Source: Streptomyces calvus (GTDB lineage Bacteria; Actinomycetota; Actinomycetes; Streptomycetales; Streptomycetaceae). Taken from it: a stretch of DNA of 64,000 nucleotides. The DNA lies in contig NZ_VCNP01000025.1 in the NCBI RefSeq assembly GCF_006782915.1, positions 62,001 through 126,000 on the forward strand. Reading direction: 5' to 3'. This document shows, in pieces, positions 26,701-38,200 of this stretch. The notes below the pieces were generated by a model. The model was given only the letters and a program-made list of their open reading frames with translations. It made no database searches and was not told the origin of the DNA. Made by a program: the position numbers and the translations under genes. Position 1 is the first letter of the stretch. Each line of letters opens with the position of its first letter.

Positions 26701-26888
26701 GACGCCGCCAGCACGGAGGGCGACCCGGCCCCGGCGATCGCCGCGGCCACCACCGCCACGGCCACGATGAGCCGGTTGCGTACGTGGGTGGGGCGGCCCC
26801 TGCCGACGGTGGGCGTCTGCTCGTCCCCCGCGGGGGCCGTCTGCTTGCCTTTGCGACGAGGCCGCGACTTCTGCACCGGTGCTCGCAT
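23718..26888 (-). CDS. cvnA: Conservon sensor kinase with NIT-like sensor and HAMP domain (CvnA type)
   Basis: A 1056-residue membrane kinase. TM1 is at about 38-60, an extracytoplasmic helical sensor (about 65-340, nitrate/nitrite-sensor-like) follows, then TM2 (about 345-367), HAMP (about 368-420) and a coiled coil. A dimerisation region holds LDHFATVMRRHSENL (about 505-530). The HATPase domain has N box NATSFSPPDLP, DEGIGM and GLGLGLYVVARLAHRHG (about 545-680). The remaining ~370 residues are Pro/Ala/Asp-rich and apparently disordered, much longer than needed for catalysis. The ATG at 26888 puts a basic cytoplasmic tail before TM1. No response regulator is adjacent; conservon kinases are thought to work through the roadblock/GTPase module. 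Confidence 0.92.
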   Translation of the reverse strand: MRAPVQKSRPRRKGKQTAPAGDEQTPTVGRGRPTHVRNRLIVAVAVVAAAIAGAGSPSVLAASGQLHDAQELVTLAGQTQDALTLAHSLADERDDVVPYIAAGRPKSKAPTEAHSARVDRQVEELRADTDTSQALRDDLDAIAAVRRAALTGKSSALEAHEAYSTAITELHRLAEQLAERTPPRAGSGAHALAELDSAVQQAAATRGLLLAALSVPSSTQTVIDPITGLPSTTTGSSDADAELRDELTAAALQARLRSDAALADFRDAAPKAARTSYASTVTGPEVDAAEKYLAALTDEPSLSDDELSTSTEKVRAALTARIETMRGVESALFDRRTKDLAQLRDDDVTALEIRIAALGALMLLAVGIATAMARTLTRPLSVLRRGSARLAGAEDLTSEEPVAFTGRNDEFAQVVRSVNALHANAVALAERIATLETDRKHLVGQRQKMADAREELRTELAESTAHLERLRTSIGSTFVNLALRTLGLVERQLGVIEGLEEREDDPERLATLFKLDHFATVMRRHSENLLVLAGTEHVQHTAGPVPLVDVVRAAVSEIERYERVRIAALPPHAHIAGFAADDLSHLLAELMENATSFSPPDLPVEVSGWLLENGEVMLSVQDEGIGMTGDRLERLNARLSEFDADATYDAEGEDGLGLGLYVVARLAHRHGVRVQLREQKQGGIAAVVVLPDALLASATPTAVPGSVSGAASTVSLPGADAEANSNVLHGRTEGTDPLIALAEKAVHRSESAGEPASGDAAADGAARKASDPVDGLADRRADDVAAGHPQEAADGAAHPGTERTAPDRADDTAARHPADEEAGRSAGPDGAPHAGDTGPAQSPAEMTMELLIPAQPDGTDEPSTPDDPAAPGNHGPATGTTRAGHPATAPDSRPAEPAPPARTPEDTAPDVDLPGAGHAAGAAGPAAPHSEDAVGRGALPTRPRPAGAGDEHTRVPDGPDGQDGPDGEDDEQVTAKGLPKRTPRITAPAEAQRPRGGSVDAEALRRRLGGFRRGADAGRRDVEAELAERTGHHRAPTDQTTTSEEATGGTVEEASS

Positions 26889-27282
26889 TCCTGACTCGTG
26901 TACCCGTGGGCCCGGGTGACGCTCCGTCAACAGGTCCGGGCGATCACCCCGAGCTCGTGACCGCGCTCGGACCGTGAGGCGCCCCCATCGCTCCCCGACC
27001 CTCCCAGTGCCCGTGGACAGTGGATGCGCATCACCTGACCCGCCACTCGAAGGAGTGAACCCCGGAGGCGAGTTGAGGGGCAAGTTCCGTCGTCCCGGGC
27101 ATCCGCCGTGCGCGGCACGCCGGTTGGACGTCTGCGGCGGGCGGTGGCAGTATTCGCCGCCACGCCTTCCCGGAGCGCTGCATTCCCTCCCAAATCAGGC
27201 GTCTGACCTGCGCGGCTACCTGGTCGTGGCAGGAGGGTCGGCCTGCCGCCACCGGCGTGAAGGGGTCGTGCAGACTGGCCGG
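26889..27282. other. Divergent intergenic region, conservon and PP2C-like gene
   Basis: This 394-bp gap separates the divergent conservon and phosphatase-like genes and must hold promoters for both. On the plus strand CAGACT lies six bases before the 27283 ATG, a leaderless-type -10. I see no convincing operator, small RNA or protein-coding frame in the rest. Confidence 0.5.
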
Positions 27283-28068
27283 ATGCGCACGGAACTTGTG
27301 TCGGAGCCCGGGGACGCGGGCCGCCCCAACGAGGACTTCGCGAGCGTCGGACTTCCCGCCTCCGGACAGGGTGGTTCGCTCGTGGTGCTGGACGGGGTCA
27401 CACCTCCGGCGGACGGGGGCGGCTGTCTGCATTCGGTGCCGTGGTTCACCGCACGGCTGGGCGGGGCGCTGACCGAACTGACCGTTTCCCTCCCGGATGT
27501 TCCGCTCTCCGAACTGCTGTCGCGGGCTCTCACTCGTACCGCCGAGTCCCACGCGGCAATCTGTGACCTTTCTCACCCGCGCACTCCGCAGGCGACGGTG
27601 GTGCTGGCGCGGTGGTCACCGGCCGCGGTGGAGTACCTGGTCCTGTCCGACTCGGCGCTGCTCGTCGAGTCCCCGGACGGCGCGGTCACCGCGCTGCTGG
27701 ACGACCGGCTGGCCCGGCTGCCCCGCTCCGCCCTCGCCACCGACGCCCTGGTGGACGCCACGCTGCGCAACAGGGAGGGCGGTTTCTTCACCGCGGCCGC
27801 GGATCCGTCGGTGGCCGCCCGCGCGGTCACCGGTGCGCTGCCGCGCGGCGAGGTGCGTGCCCTGGCCGCCCTGACGGACGGCGCGGCGCGCTGGGTGGAG
27901 CGGTTCGCGCAGGGCGACTGGGCGGACTGCCTGACCGTGGTGCGCAAGGAGGGCCCGCAGTCCCTGGTGGACCGGGTGCGGACGCTGGAGCGGGCGGACG
28001 CGGACCGGGTGCCGCCGCGCCGGGGCAAGACCCACGACGACGCGACGGTGGTCTACGTGGAGCTGTGA
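27283..28068 (+). CDS. PP2C-like protein phosphatase
   Basis: A 261-residue protein with the overall order of a PP2C (PPM) phosphatase: PNEDF near residue 16, VVLDGVTPPADGGG for the DG motif, TPQATVVLARW, then ALTDGAARW and a C-terminal GKTHDDATVVYVEL. The metal-binding Asp residues of VVLDG, TDGA and DDATV are present, although spacing around the first motif is unusual. It could dephosphorylate Ser/Thr proteins. The gene is divergent from the conservon kinase and converges on a MarR gene. Confidence 0.78.
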   Translation: MRTELVSEPGDAGRPNEDFASVGLPASGQGGSLVVLDGVTPPADGGGCLHSVPWFTARLGGALTELTVSLPDVPLSELLSRALTRTAESHAAICDLSHPRTPQATVVLARWSPAAVEYLVLSDSALLVESPDGAVTALLDDRLARLPRSALATDALVDATLRNREGGFFTAAADPSVAARAVTGALPRGEVRALAALTDGAARWVERFAQGDWADCLTVVRKEGPQSLVDRVRTLERADADRVPPRRGKTHDDATVVYVEL

Positions 28069-28072
28069 GCCC

Positions 28073-28092
28073 GGCGGCGGTGTGCCGCCGCC
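28073..28092. terminator. Bidirectional hairpin between convergent genes
   Basis: GGCGGCGG and CCGCCGCC form a perfect 8-bp stem with a TGTG loop in the 26-bp gap between the PP2C-like and MarR genes. There is no T-run, as is common for Streptomyces terminators. Confidence 0.6.
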
Positions 28093-28094
28093 GC

Positions 28095-28589
28095 TCACTT
28101 CTCCATTCCCCGGTTCAGCTGGTTCAGCAGCCGCGCGAGTTCGGTGACCTCGGCCGGGTCCCAGTCGGCGAGCCGGCCGGCGTAGCGTGCGCGGCGGGCC
28201 TCGCGGACCCTGCTCACCCGGTCGTGCCCCTCCTGGGTGAGGGCGACCAGCCAGGCCCGGCCGTCGGCGGGGTCCGGTTCGCGGGTGACGAGCCCGAGCT
28301 GTTCCAGCGCGCGCAGCTGGCGCGACATGGTCGCCTTGCCGACGCCGATGTAGGCGGCGAGGTCGGTGGCCCGCTGGCCGCCGCACTCGTCCAGACGGAC
28401 CAGCAGCCCGTACGCGGACGGCTCCAGGTCGGGATGGACGGCGCGGGCCATCTCCCCCTGGCTGGCCCGGGCGCGCCGCAGCAGCACCGTCAACTCGCGT
28501 TCGAGGGCGAGGAACCCGGGCCGGTCCACACCGGGTGTGGCCTCCGGGGAGGCGGCCGGTTCCGGCCCGCTGTTTCCGTCTTCGTGCAC
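28095..28589 (-). CDS. MarR-family transcriptional regulator
   Basis: A 164-residue regulator from the GTG at 28589 (GAGGCAGGG upstream). The winged helix covers about 60-130: SAYGLLVRLDECGGQRATDL, YIGVGKATMSRQLRALEQLG, then the wing DPADGRAWLVALTQEG. It ends in a dimerisation helix. The frame stays open to 28682, but the added residues do not look conserved. It lies divergent from the GH25 muramidase gene, with 227 bp between them that could hold its operator. Ligand unknown. Confidence 0.87.
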   Translation of the reverse strand: MHEDGNSGPEPAASPEATPGVDRPGFLALERELTVLLRRARASQGEMARAVHPDLEPSAYGLLVRLDECGGQRATDLAAYIGVGKATMSRQLRALEQLGLVTREPDPADGRAWLVALTQEGHDRVSRVREARRARYAGRLADWDPAEVTELARLLNQLNRGMEK

Positions 28590-28816
28590 GTCCGACCCTG
28601 CCTCGGTTCTCCGGTTCTGGAAGTTTGCCGCCAAGTGGCGACGTCGCCGCAGCTCGGCCAGTATTTCGCAGGCGTAGACCAACGGCGCCCGCGGGCGTCC
28701 CGCCCCCCGCCGCGGTCGACGCAGCAGTCACCCCATCAGGCGCTTACGTGGCATGCCCACTTCATGCGAGTGGGTCACATCCGGGTTAGCCCCCACCGAC
28801 CTTTCGGAGATACGTC

Positions 28817-29641
28817 ATGCCTGTGCACAGATCCGGCCTGCCCCGCATACGCGCGCTGTCGACCGCCGGCGCCGTCCTGCTCGCGCTCCTGTCCCTCCCC
28901 CCGGCGGCCGCGGCCGCCGAGTCCTCTCCCGGCGCTCCCCCGCGCGGCTCCGCCCACATGGGCATGGGCGTCGCCGCCCACGACGGCAGCGGCGGCCTGC
29001 CCACCGCGCGCACCACCCAGACGGAGGGGGTGGACGTCTCCAGCCACCAGGGCAACGTCGCCTGGAAGACGCTGTGGGACAGCGGCGTCCGGTGGGCCTA
29101 CGCCAAGGCCACGGAGGGCACGTACTACACCAACCCGTACCGCTCCCAGCAGTACGACGGCGCCCACGACGTCGGCATGATCCGCGGCGCCTACCACTTC
29201 GCCACGCCCGACACCTCCACCGGTGCCGCCCAGGCCGACTACTTCGTCGCCCGCGGCGGCGGCTGGTCGGCGGACGGACGGACCCTGCCGGGCGTGCTCG
29301 ACATCGAGTGGAACCCGTACGGCGCAGCCTGCTACGGCAAGTCGCAGAGCGCGATGGTGAGCTGGATCCGTGACTTCCTGGACCGGTACCGCGCGCTCAC
29401 CGGCCGCCACGCGGTCCTCTACACGGCCACCAGCTGGTGGAAGCAGTGCACCGGCAACTACGCGGGCTTCGCCGCCACCAACCCGCTGTGGATCGCCCGG
29501 TACGCCTCCACCGTGGGCGAACTGCCCGCCGGCTGGGACACGTACACGATGTGGCAGTACACCTCGACCGGCCCGGTCGTCGGGGACCACGACCGCTTCA
29601 ACGGCGGCCTCGACCGGGTACGGGCCCTGGCCCTTGGCTGA
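28817..29641 (+). CDS. Secreted GH25 muramidase (lysozyme)
   Basis: A 274-residue exported glycoside hydrolase of family 25. The signal peptide (about 1-33) has an AAAAAE cleavage region, and a short linker precedes the catalytic barrel (about 68-274). Catalytic-type residues are in GVDVSSHQG and LDIEW, and the fold markers RWAYAKATEGTYYTN and YTMWQYTSTG are present. It hydrolyses the MurNAc-GlcNAc bond, also in O-acetylated wall in some relatives such as cellosyl. CGGAGAT precedes the ATG. A strong terminator follows. Confidence 0.93.
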   Translation: MPVHRSGLPRIRALSTAGAVLLALLSLPPAAAAAESSPGAPPRGSAHMGMGVAAHDGSGGLPTARTTQTEGVDVSSHQGNVAWKTLWDSGVRWAYAKATEGTYYTNPYRSQQYDGAHDVGMIRGAYHFATPDTSTGAAQADYFVARGGGWSADGRTLPGVLDIEWNPYGAACYGKSQSAMVSWIRDFLDRYRALTGRHAVLYTATSWWKQCTGNYAGFAATNPLWIARYASTVGELPAGWDTYTMWQYTSTGPVVGDHDRFNGGLDRVRALALG

Positions 29642-29658
29642 TTCCTCCCGGCAGCGGT

Positions 29659-29694
29659 GAGGGCCCGGGTCTCCCTCAGGAAACCCGGGCCCTC
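29659..29694. terminator. Strong hairpin between GH25 gene and lon
   Basis: GAGGGCCCGGGT and ACCCGGGCCCTC form a 12-bp perfect stem around a 12-nt loop, midway between two convergent genes, so it can serve both. Confidence 0.85.
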
Positions 29695-29747
29695 CCCTCA
29701 TCCGGCCGCGCCCTCCCCCAGTGCCCGAAGGCTGGGAGGCGCCGCTC

Positions 29748-32162
<2,415 letters not shown>

Positions 32163-32183
32163 GATCTCCCCTTCGGCAGTCAA

Positions 32184-32204
32184 GTTGAGCTATGCCGACT
32201 CAAT
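32184..32204. promoter_or_regulatory. HAIR-type HspR operator upstream of lon
   Basis: GTTGAGC-N7-ACTCAAT matches the HspR-associated inverted repeat CTTGAGT-N7-ACTCAAG at 11 of 14 positions, with the exact 7-bp spacing. It lies just upstream of lon and between lon and the divergent gene at 32305. HspR control of lon is known in Streptomyces. Confidence 0.75.
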
Positions 32205-32304
32205 GCTCATGAGTCGCCGAATGTTCCCGAGGCCGCGTTCGCTCTGAGCGATCACCGTTCGGGCGGCGGAAACACATGAACGGCGCCTGAACGGAGCTGT
32301 AAGG

Positions 32305-33027
32305 ATGAGCAGCATGTCCACCCCGTACGACATTCCCGAAGCTCCCGAAGTCCTGGACCGCCGCGAGGGCCCGTACGGCGAGGTCGTGCTGCGCAGACAC
32401 GGCGACCTGCTGCAGATCATCGCCAACGGCTGCTTCCTGATGGACACCTCCGACGGCCGTTCGGAACGGCGGCTCGTCGACGCGGCCCTCGCCGCCCTCG
32501 ACGCCGCCGACGCCGGCGAGGGGTTCGGACCGCGGCCCGGCCCGCACGTCCTCATCGGCGGACTCGGAGTGGGCTTCTCGCTCGCACACGCCGCCGCACA
32601 GCCCCGCTGGGGCCGGATCACCGTGGTGGAACGGGAACCGGCCGTCATCGGCTGGCACCGGGAGGGGCCGCTGGCCGGACTCTCCGCCCCGGCCCTGGCC
32701 GACCCCCGCGCGGACATCGTCGAGGCGGACCTGGTCGAGTACGTCAATGAGACATGCGACACGTTCGACGCCCTGTGTCTGGACATCGACAACGGGCCCG
32801 GCTGGACTGTCACCGAGGGCAACGAGGGACTGTACTCACCGGCCGGACTGGCAAGCTGTGCAAGGGTGTTGAGACCGCGCGGGGTACTCGCGGTGTGGTC
32901 CGCCGAGCCGTCCCCGGAATTCGAGGGAACCTTGCGGAATGCCGGGTTCCAACGGGTGCGTACCGAAGAGATCCCCGTTGCCCGGGGCGTTCCGGACGTC
33001 GTTCACATCGGCGTCCGCCCTGGATAG
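32305..33027 (+). CDS. Spermidine-synthase-like methyltransferase-fold protein
   Basis: A 240-residue Rossmann-fold protein resembling spermidine synthases: VLIGGLGVGFSLAHAAAQP (nucleotide/SAM-binding loop), ITVVEREPAVIGWHR, ADIVEADLVEYV and a LCLDIDNGPGW motif. The N-terminal beta strand domain is short. Stand-alone members in actinobacteria often lack amine-binding residues, so polyamine synthesis should not be assumed. It is divergent from lon. An in-frame ATG at 32314 is a possible alternative start. Confidence 0.78.
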   Translation: MSSMSTPYDIPEAPEVLDRREGPYGEVVLRRHGDLLQIIANGCFLMDTSDGRSERRLVDAALAALDAADAGEGFGPRPGPHVLIGGLGVGFSLAHAAAQPRWGRITVVEREPAVIGWHREGPLAGLSAPALADPRADIVEADLVEYVNETCDTFDALCLDIDNGPGWTVTEGNEGLYSPAGLASCARVLRPRGVLAVWSAEPSPEFEGTLRNAGFQRVRTEEIPVARGVPDVVHIGVRPG

Positions 33028-33149
33028 CAAAGGCACGGTGACTCCCCGTACGCTGCTGCCCTGACGCGGATCATTCAAGCGTCAATCGCAGTCATGCGCA
33101 GATGACGGATCACCCCACGGTTCCGGAAAGCACACTTCAGGGGCGGGCG

Positions 33150-33890
33150 ATGGAGCAGACACACACCTCCCACAACGGCACGGCGACGACCACTCCGGGC
33201 GCACAGCGCAGGGTTCTGGTGGTCGAGGACGACGCGACGATCGTGGACGCCATCGCGACCCGCCTTCGTGCCGAGGGATTCCTGGTGCAAACGGCGGGCG
33301 ACGGCCCGTCCGCGGTGGACACGGCGGAGGCATGGCAGCCCGATCTGCTGATCCTCGACATCATGCTGCCGGGCTTCGACGGCCTGGAGGTCTGCCGTCG
33401 CGTACAGGCCCAGCGACCGGTTCCGGTACTGATGCTCACGGCGCGCGACGACGAGACCGACATGCTGGTCGGGCTCGGCGTCGGCGCCGACGACTACATG
33501 ACGAAGCCTTTCTCCATGCGCGAGCTGGCGGCCCGTGTGCACGTGCTGCTGCGCCGCATGGAGCGGGCGGCCCTCGCGGCCACCACGCCGCGCAGCGGCA
33601 TCCTGCGCCTGGGCGAGCTGGAGATCGACCACGCGCAGCGCAGGGTGCGCGTGCGCAGCGAGGACGTCCACCTGACGCCCACCGAGTTCGACCTCCTGGT
33701 GTGCCTGGCGAACACGCCGCGCGCGGTGCTCTCCCGGGAGCAGCTGCTGGCCGAGGTCTGGGACTGGGCCGACGCCTCCGGCACCCGGACCGTCGACAGC
33801 CACATCAAGGCACTGCGCCGGAAGATCGGCGCCGAGCGCATCCGCACCGTGCACGGCGTGGGGTACGCCCTGGAGACGCCGACGCCATGA
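33150..33890 (+). CDS. OmpR/PhoB-type response regulator
   Basis: A 246-residue regulator. The receiver domain (about 17-135) has acidic residues VVEDD, phospho-acceptor Asp in LLILDIMLPGFDGL, Thr in MLTARDD and Lys in DDYMTKPF. The DNA-binding winged helix (about 150-240) carries VHLTPTEFDLLVCLANTPRA and RTVDSHIKALRRKIG. It overlaps its kinase gene by 4 nt (ATGA). The gene pair sits between lon and kgd. Signal and regulon unknown. Confidence 0.94.
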   Translation: MEQTHTSHNGTATTTPGAQRRVLVVEDDATIVDAIATRLRAEGFLVQTAGDGPSAVDTAEAWQPDLLILDIMLPGFDGLEVCRRVQAQRPVPVLMLTARDDETDMLVGLGVGADDYMTKPFSMRELAARVHVLLRRMERAALAATTPRSGILRLGELEIDHAQRRVRVRSEDVHLTPTEFDLLVCLANTPRAVLSREQLLAEVWDWADASGTRTVDSHIKALRRKIGAERIRTVHGVGYALETPTP

Positions 33891-34999
33891 GCGAGGGGCC
33901 GGCCGGACGCAGAGACCCCGAGGAGCCGTGGCCCTGGGGCGGTGTACGCCCGTTCTCGATCAAGACCAAGCTGGGTGCGCTGGTCGTCGTCTCGGTCCTG
34001 ATCACCACGGGCCTGTCGGTGATCGCCGTGCACACCAAGACCGAGCTGCGTTTCATCACGGTCTTCTCGATGATCGCCACCCTGCTCATCACGCAGTTCG
34101 TCGCCCATTCGCTCACCGCGCCGCTGGACGACATGAACGCCGTGGCCCGGTCCATCTCGCACGGCGACTACACCCGCCGGGTGCGTGAGAACCGCCGGGA
34201 CGAGCTGGGCGACCTGGCCCAGACGATCAACGCCATGGCCGACGAGCTGGAGGCCCAGGACGCCCAGCGCAAGGAGCTGGTCGCCAACGTCTCGCACGAG
34301 CTGCGCACGCCCATCGCGGGCCTGCGCGCGGTGCTGGAGAACATCGTCGACGGCGTCACCCGGGCCGACCCCGAGACGATGCGCACGGCCCTGAAACAGA
34401 CCGAGCGCCTCGGACGGCTGGTGGAGACGCTGCTGGACCTGTCCCGTCTGGACAACGGCGTGGTCCCGCTGAAGAAGCGCCGCTTCGAGGTGTGGCCGTA
34501 CCTGTCCGGCGTGCTGAAGGAGGCCAACATGGTCGCCTCGGCCCGCGGCGGCATGACCTCGGGCTCGGGCAGCCACACCCGTACGGACGTCCACCTGCAC
34601 CTCGACGTCTCCCCGCCGGAGCTGACCGCGCACGCCGACCCGGAGCGCATCCACCAGGTCGTCGCCAACCTCATCGACAACGCGGTCAAGCACAGCCCGC
34701 CGCACGGGCGGGTGACGGTCAGGGCCCGGCGCGGTGCCCAGCCGGACTCGCTGGAGCTGGAGGTCCTGGACGAGGGGCCCGGCATTCCGCGCAACGAGTG
34801 GCACCGCGTCTTCGAGCGGTTCAACCGGGGCAACGTCAACCGGCCGCACGGCCCGGGCAGTGACGGCGGCACCGGACTCGGCCTGGCGATCGCCCGCTGG
34901 GCCGTCGATCTGCACGGCGGCCGGATCGGAGTGGCCGAATCCGAGCGGGGATGCCGGATTCTCATCACTCTTCCGGGAGCCTCCTCCACGCCAAGTTGA
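33887..34999 (+). CDS. Sensor histidine kinase, partner of the response regulator
   Basis: A 370-residue membrane kinase. Two transmembrane helices (about 26-46 and 52-72) are separated by a very short outside loop, so it has almost no extracytoplasmic sensor and may sense within the membrane. HAMP (about 74-125) is followed by the H box [20 protein letters not shown]. The HATPase domain has [20 protein letters not shown] and [23 protein letters not shown] overlap with the regulator gene shows co-translation. Confidence 0.93.
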   Translation: MSEGPAGRRDPEEPWPWGGVRPFSIKTKLGALVVVSVLITTGLSVIAVHTKTELRFITVFSMIATLLITQFVAHSLTAPLDDMNAVARSISHGDYTRRVRENRRDELGDLAQTINAMADELEAQDAQRKELVANVSHELRTPIAGLRAVLENIVDGVTRADPETMRTALKQTERLGRLVETLLDLSRLDNGVVPLKKRRFEVWPYLSGVLKEANMVASARGGMTSGSGSHTRTDVHLHLDVSPPELTAHADPERIHQVVANLIDNAVKHSPPHGRVTVRARRGAQPDSLELEVLDEGPGIPRNEWHRVFERFNRGNVNRPHGPGSDGGTGLGLAIARWAVDLHGGRIGVAESERGCRILITLPGASSTPS

Positions 35000-35291
35000 C
35001 GTAAAGTTCGAAGCGGAGCCGCAAGATCCATCTGTGTTCGCGCTGACGGACACGTGTGATCAGGCACAGGCCCGCGCGGAACCGCGCGTCAGGGCCCGGC
35101 CGAGCGATCCCTCATCCCGCCGGAAGAACCGGAACCACGCTTGTTTCCCGCCATATCCAGCGCCGAAACACGCGCTGAGATGTGACTTACGCGACGATGA
35201 ACGGGCCCGGCCTGACCTTCTCGCTCTTGGGGGCGTAGCCTTTATTTCCGCTGTCCATCACCTTGTGAAGCGGAAGAGGGCGGTTGCCGCC

Positions 35292-38200
35292 GTGTCGCCA
35301 CAGTCCCCCAGTAACTCGAGCATCTCCCCCGACACCGACCAAGCGGGCAAGAACCCCGCTGCGGCGTTCGGTGCCAACGAGTGGCTCGTCGACGAGATCT
35401 ATCAGCAGTACCTCCAGGACCCGAACTCGGTGGACCGAGCCTGGTGGGACTTCTTCGCCGACTACAAGCCGGGCGCTCCTGCGACCTCGGCTCCGGCGGG
35501 TAACGCGGCCACGGCTGCCGCGGGGACCACCACCACGGCTCAGCCGGCCGCTCAGGCCCGGCCCGCCGCGCCCGCCCCGGCGGCCGCACAGCCCGCTGCC
35601 GCCGCACCCGCCGCACAGCCGGCCGCCAAGGCTGCCCCGGCGCCGGCTCCCGCCGCTCCGGCGAAGGCCGCCGCGCCCGCCGCCGCCAAGCCGGCCGCCG
35701 CGAAGGCCGAGGCCGAGCCCGCCGGCGAGGCCAAGACCGGCCCCGAGCAGGTGACGCTGCGCGGCCCGTCCGCCGCCGTCGCGAAGAACATGGACGCCTC
35801 GCTGGAGCTGCCCACGGCCACGTCCGTGCGCGCGGTCCCGGTGAAGCTGCTGTTCGACAACCGCATCGTCATCAACAACCACCTGAAGCGGGCGCGTGGC
35901 GGGAAGATCTCCTTCACGCACCTCATCGGCTACGCCATGGTCCAGGCCATCAAGGCGATGCCGTCGATGAACCACTCGTTCGCGAAGGTGGACGGCAAGC
36001 CGACGCTGGTCAAGCCGGAGCACGTCAACCTCGGTCTCGCCATCGACCTGGTCAAGCCCAACGGCGACCGCCAGCTGGTCGTCGCGGCGATCAAGAAGGC
36101 CGAGACGCTGAACTTCTTCGAGTTCTGGCAGGCCTACGAGGACATCGTCCGTCGCGCCCGCGACAACAAGCTGACGATGGACGACTTCACCGGCGTCACG
36201 GTCTCCCTGACCAACCCCGGCGGCCTCGGCACCGTCCACTCCGTGCCGCGCCTGATGCCCGGCCAGTCGGTGATCATGGGCGTCGGCTCCATGGACTACC
36301 CGGCGGAGTTCCAGGGCACCTCCCAGGACACCCTGAACAAGCTCGGCATCTCGAAGGTCATGACGCTCACCTCGACCTACGACCACCGGGTGATCCAGGG
36401 CGCCGCCTCCGGCGAGTTCCTGCGCCAGGTCGCCAACCTGCTGCTCGGCGAGAACGGCTTCTACGACGAGATCTTCGAGGCGCTGCGCATCCCCTACGAG
36501 CCGGTCCGCTGGCTCAAGGACATCGACGCCTCGCACGACGACGACGTCACCAAGGCCGCCCGCGTCTTCGAGCTGATCCACTCCTACCGGGTCCGCGGCC
36601 ACGTCATGGCCGACACCGACCCGCTGGAGTACCGCCAGCGCAAGCACCCCGACCTGGACATCGTCGAGCACGGCCTCACCCTGTGGGACCTGGAGCGCGA
36701 GTTCGCCGTCGGCGGCTTCGCCGGCAAGTCCCTGATGAAGCTGCGCGACATCCTCGGCGTGCTGCGCGACTCGTACTGCCGCACCACCGGCGTCGAGTTC
36801 ATGCACATCCAGGACCCCAAGCAGCGCAAGTGGATCCAGGACCGCATCGAGCGCTCGCACACCAAGCCGGAGCGCGAGGAGCAGCTGCGCATCCTGCGCC
36901 GGCTGAACGCCGCGGAGGCCTTCGAAACCTTCCTGCAGACGAAGTACGTCGGCCAGAAGCGTTTCTCCCTGGAGGGCGGCGAGTCCGTCATCCCGCTGCT
37001 CGACGCGGTGCTGGACTCGGCCGCCGAGTCCCGCCTGGACGAGGTCGTCATCGGCATGGCCCACCGCGGCCGGCTCAACGTCCTCGCCAACATCGTCGGC
37101 AAGTCGTACGCGCAGATCTTCCGCGAGTTCGAGGGCAACCTCGACCCGAAGTCGATGCACGGCTCCGGCGACGTCAAGTACCACCTGGGCGCCGAGGGCA
37201 CCTTCACCGGCCTGGACGGCGAGCAGATCAAGGTCTCCCTGGTCGCGAACCCCTCACACCTGGAGGCGGTCGACCCGGTCCTGGAGGGCGTCGCCCGCGC
37301 CAAGCAGGACATCATCGGCAAGGGCGGCACGGACTTCACGGTCCTGCCGGTGGCGATCCACGGCGACGCGGCCTTCGCGGGCCAGGGCGTGGTGGCCGAG
37401 ACCCTGAACATGTCGCAGCTGCGCGGCTACCGCACCGGCGGCACGGTCCACATCGTCATCAACAACCAGGTCGGCTTCACCGCGGCCCCCGAGTCCTCGC
37501 GTTCCTCCATGTACGCGACGGACGTGGCCCGCATGATCGAGGCCCCGATCTTCCACGTGAACGGCGACGACCCGGAGGCGGTGGTGCGCGTCGCGCGCCT
37601 GGCCTTCGAGTTCCGCCAGGCATTCAACAAGGACGTGGTGATCGACCTCATCTGCTACCGCCGCCGCGGTCACAACGAGTCGGACAACCCGGCCTTCACG
37701 CAGCCGCTGATGTACGACCTGATCGACAAGAAGCGCTCGGTACGCAAGCTCTACACCGAGTCCCTCATCGGTCGCGGCGACATCACCCTGGAAGAGGCCG
37801 AGCAGGCGCTGCAGGACTACCAGGGCCAGCTGGAGAAGGTCTTCACCGAGGTCCGCGAGGCCACCTCGCAGCCGTCCTCCGTGGAGTCCCCGGACCCGCA
37901 GGCCGAGTTCCCGGTCGCCGTGAACACCGCGGTGACCACGGAGATCGTCAAGCGGATCGCCGAGTCCCAGGTCAACATCCCCGACCACATCACCGTGCAC
38001 CCGCGTCTGCTGCCGCAGCTGCAGCGCCGTGCGGCGATGGTCGAGGACGGCACCATCGACTGGGGCATGGGCGAGACGCTCGCCTTCGGTTCGCTGCTCC
38101 TCGAGGGCGTCCCGGTCCGCCTGGCCGGCCAGGACTCCCAGCGCGGCACCTTCGGCCAGCGCCACGCGGTCATCATCGACCGCAGCACGGGCGAGGAGTA

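Noticed and set aside
23290..26894. Long plus-strand frames across the conservon kinase (about 900-1000 residues)
   Set aside because: They are Ser/Arg- or Gly/Val-rich mirror images of the kinase, roadblock and DUF742 genes; no domain is recognisable.
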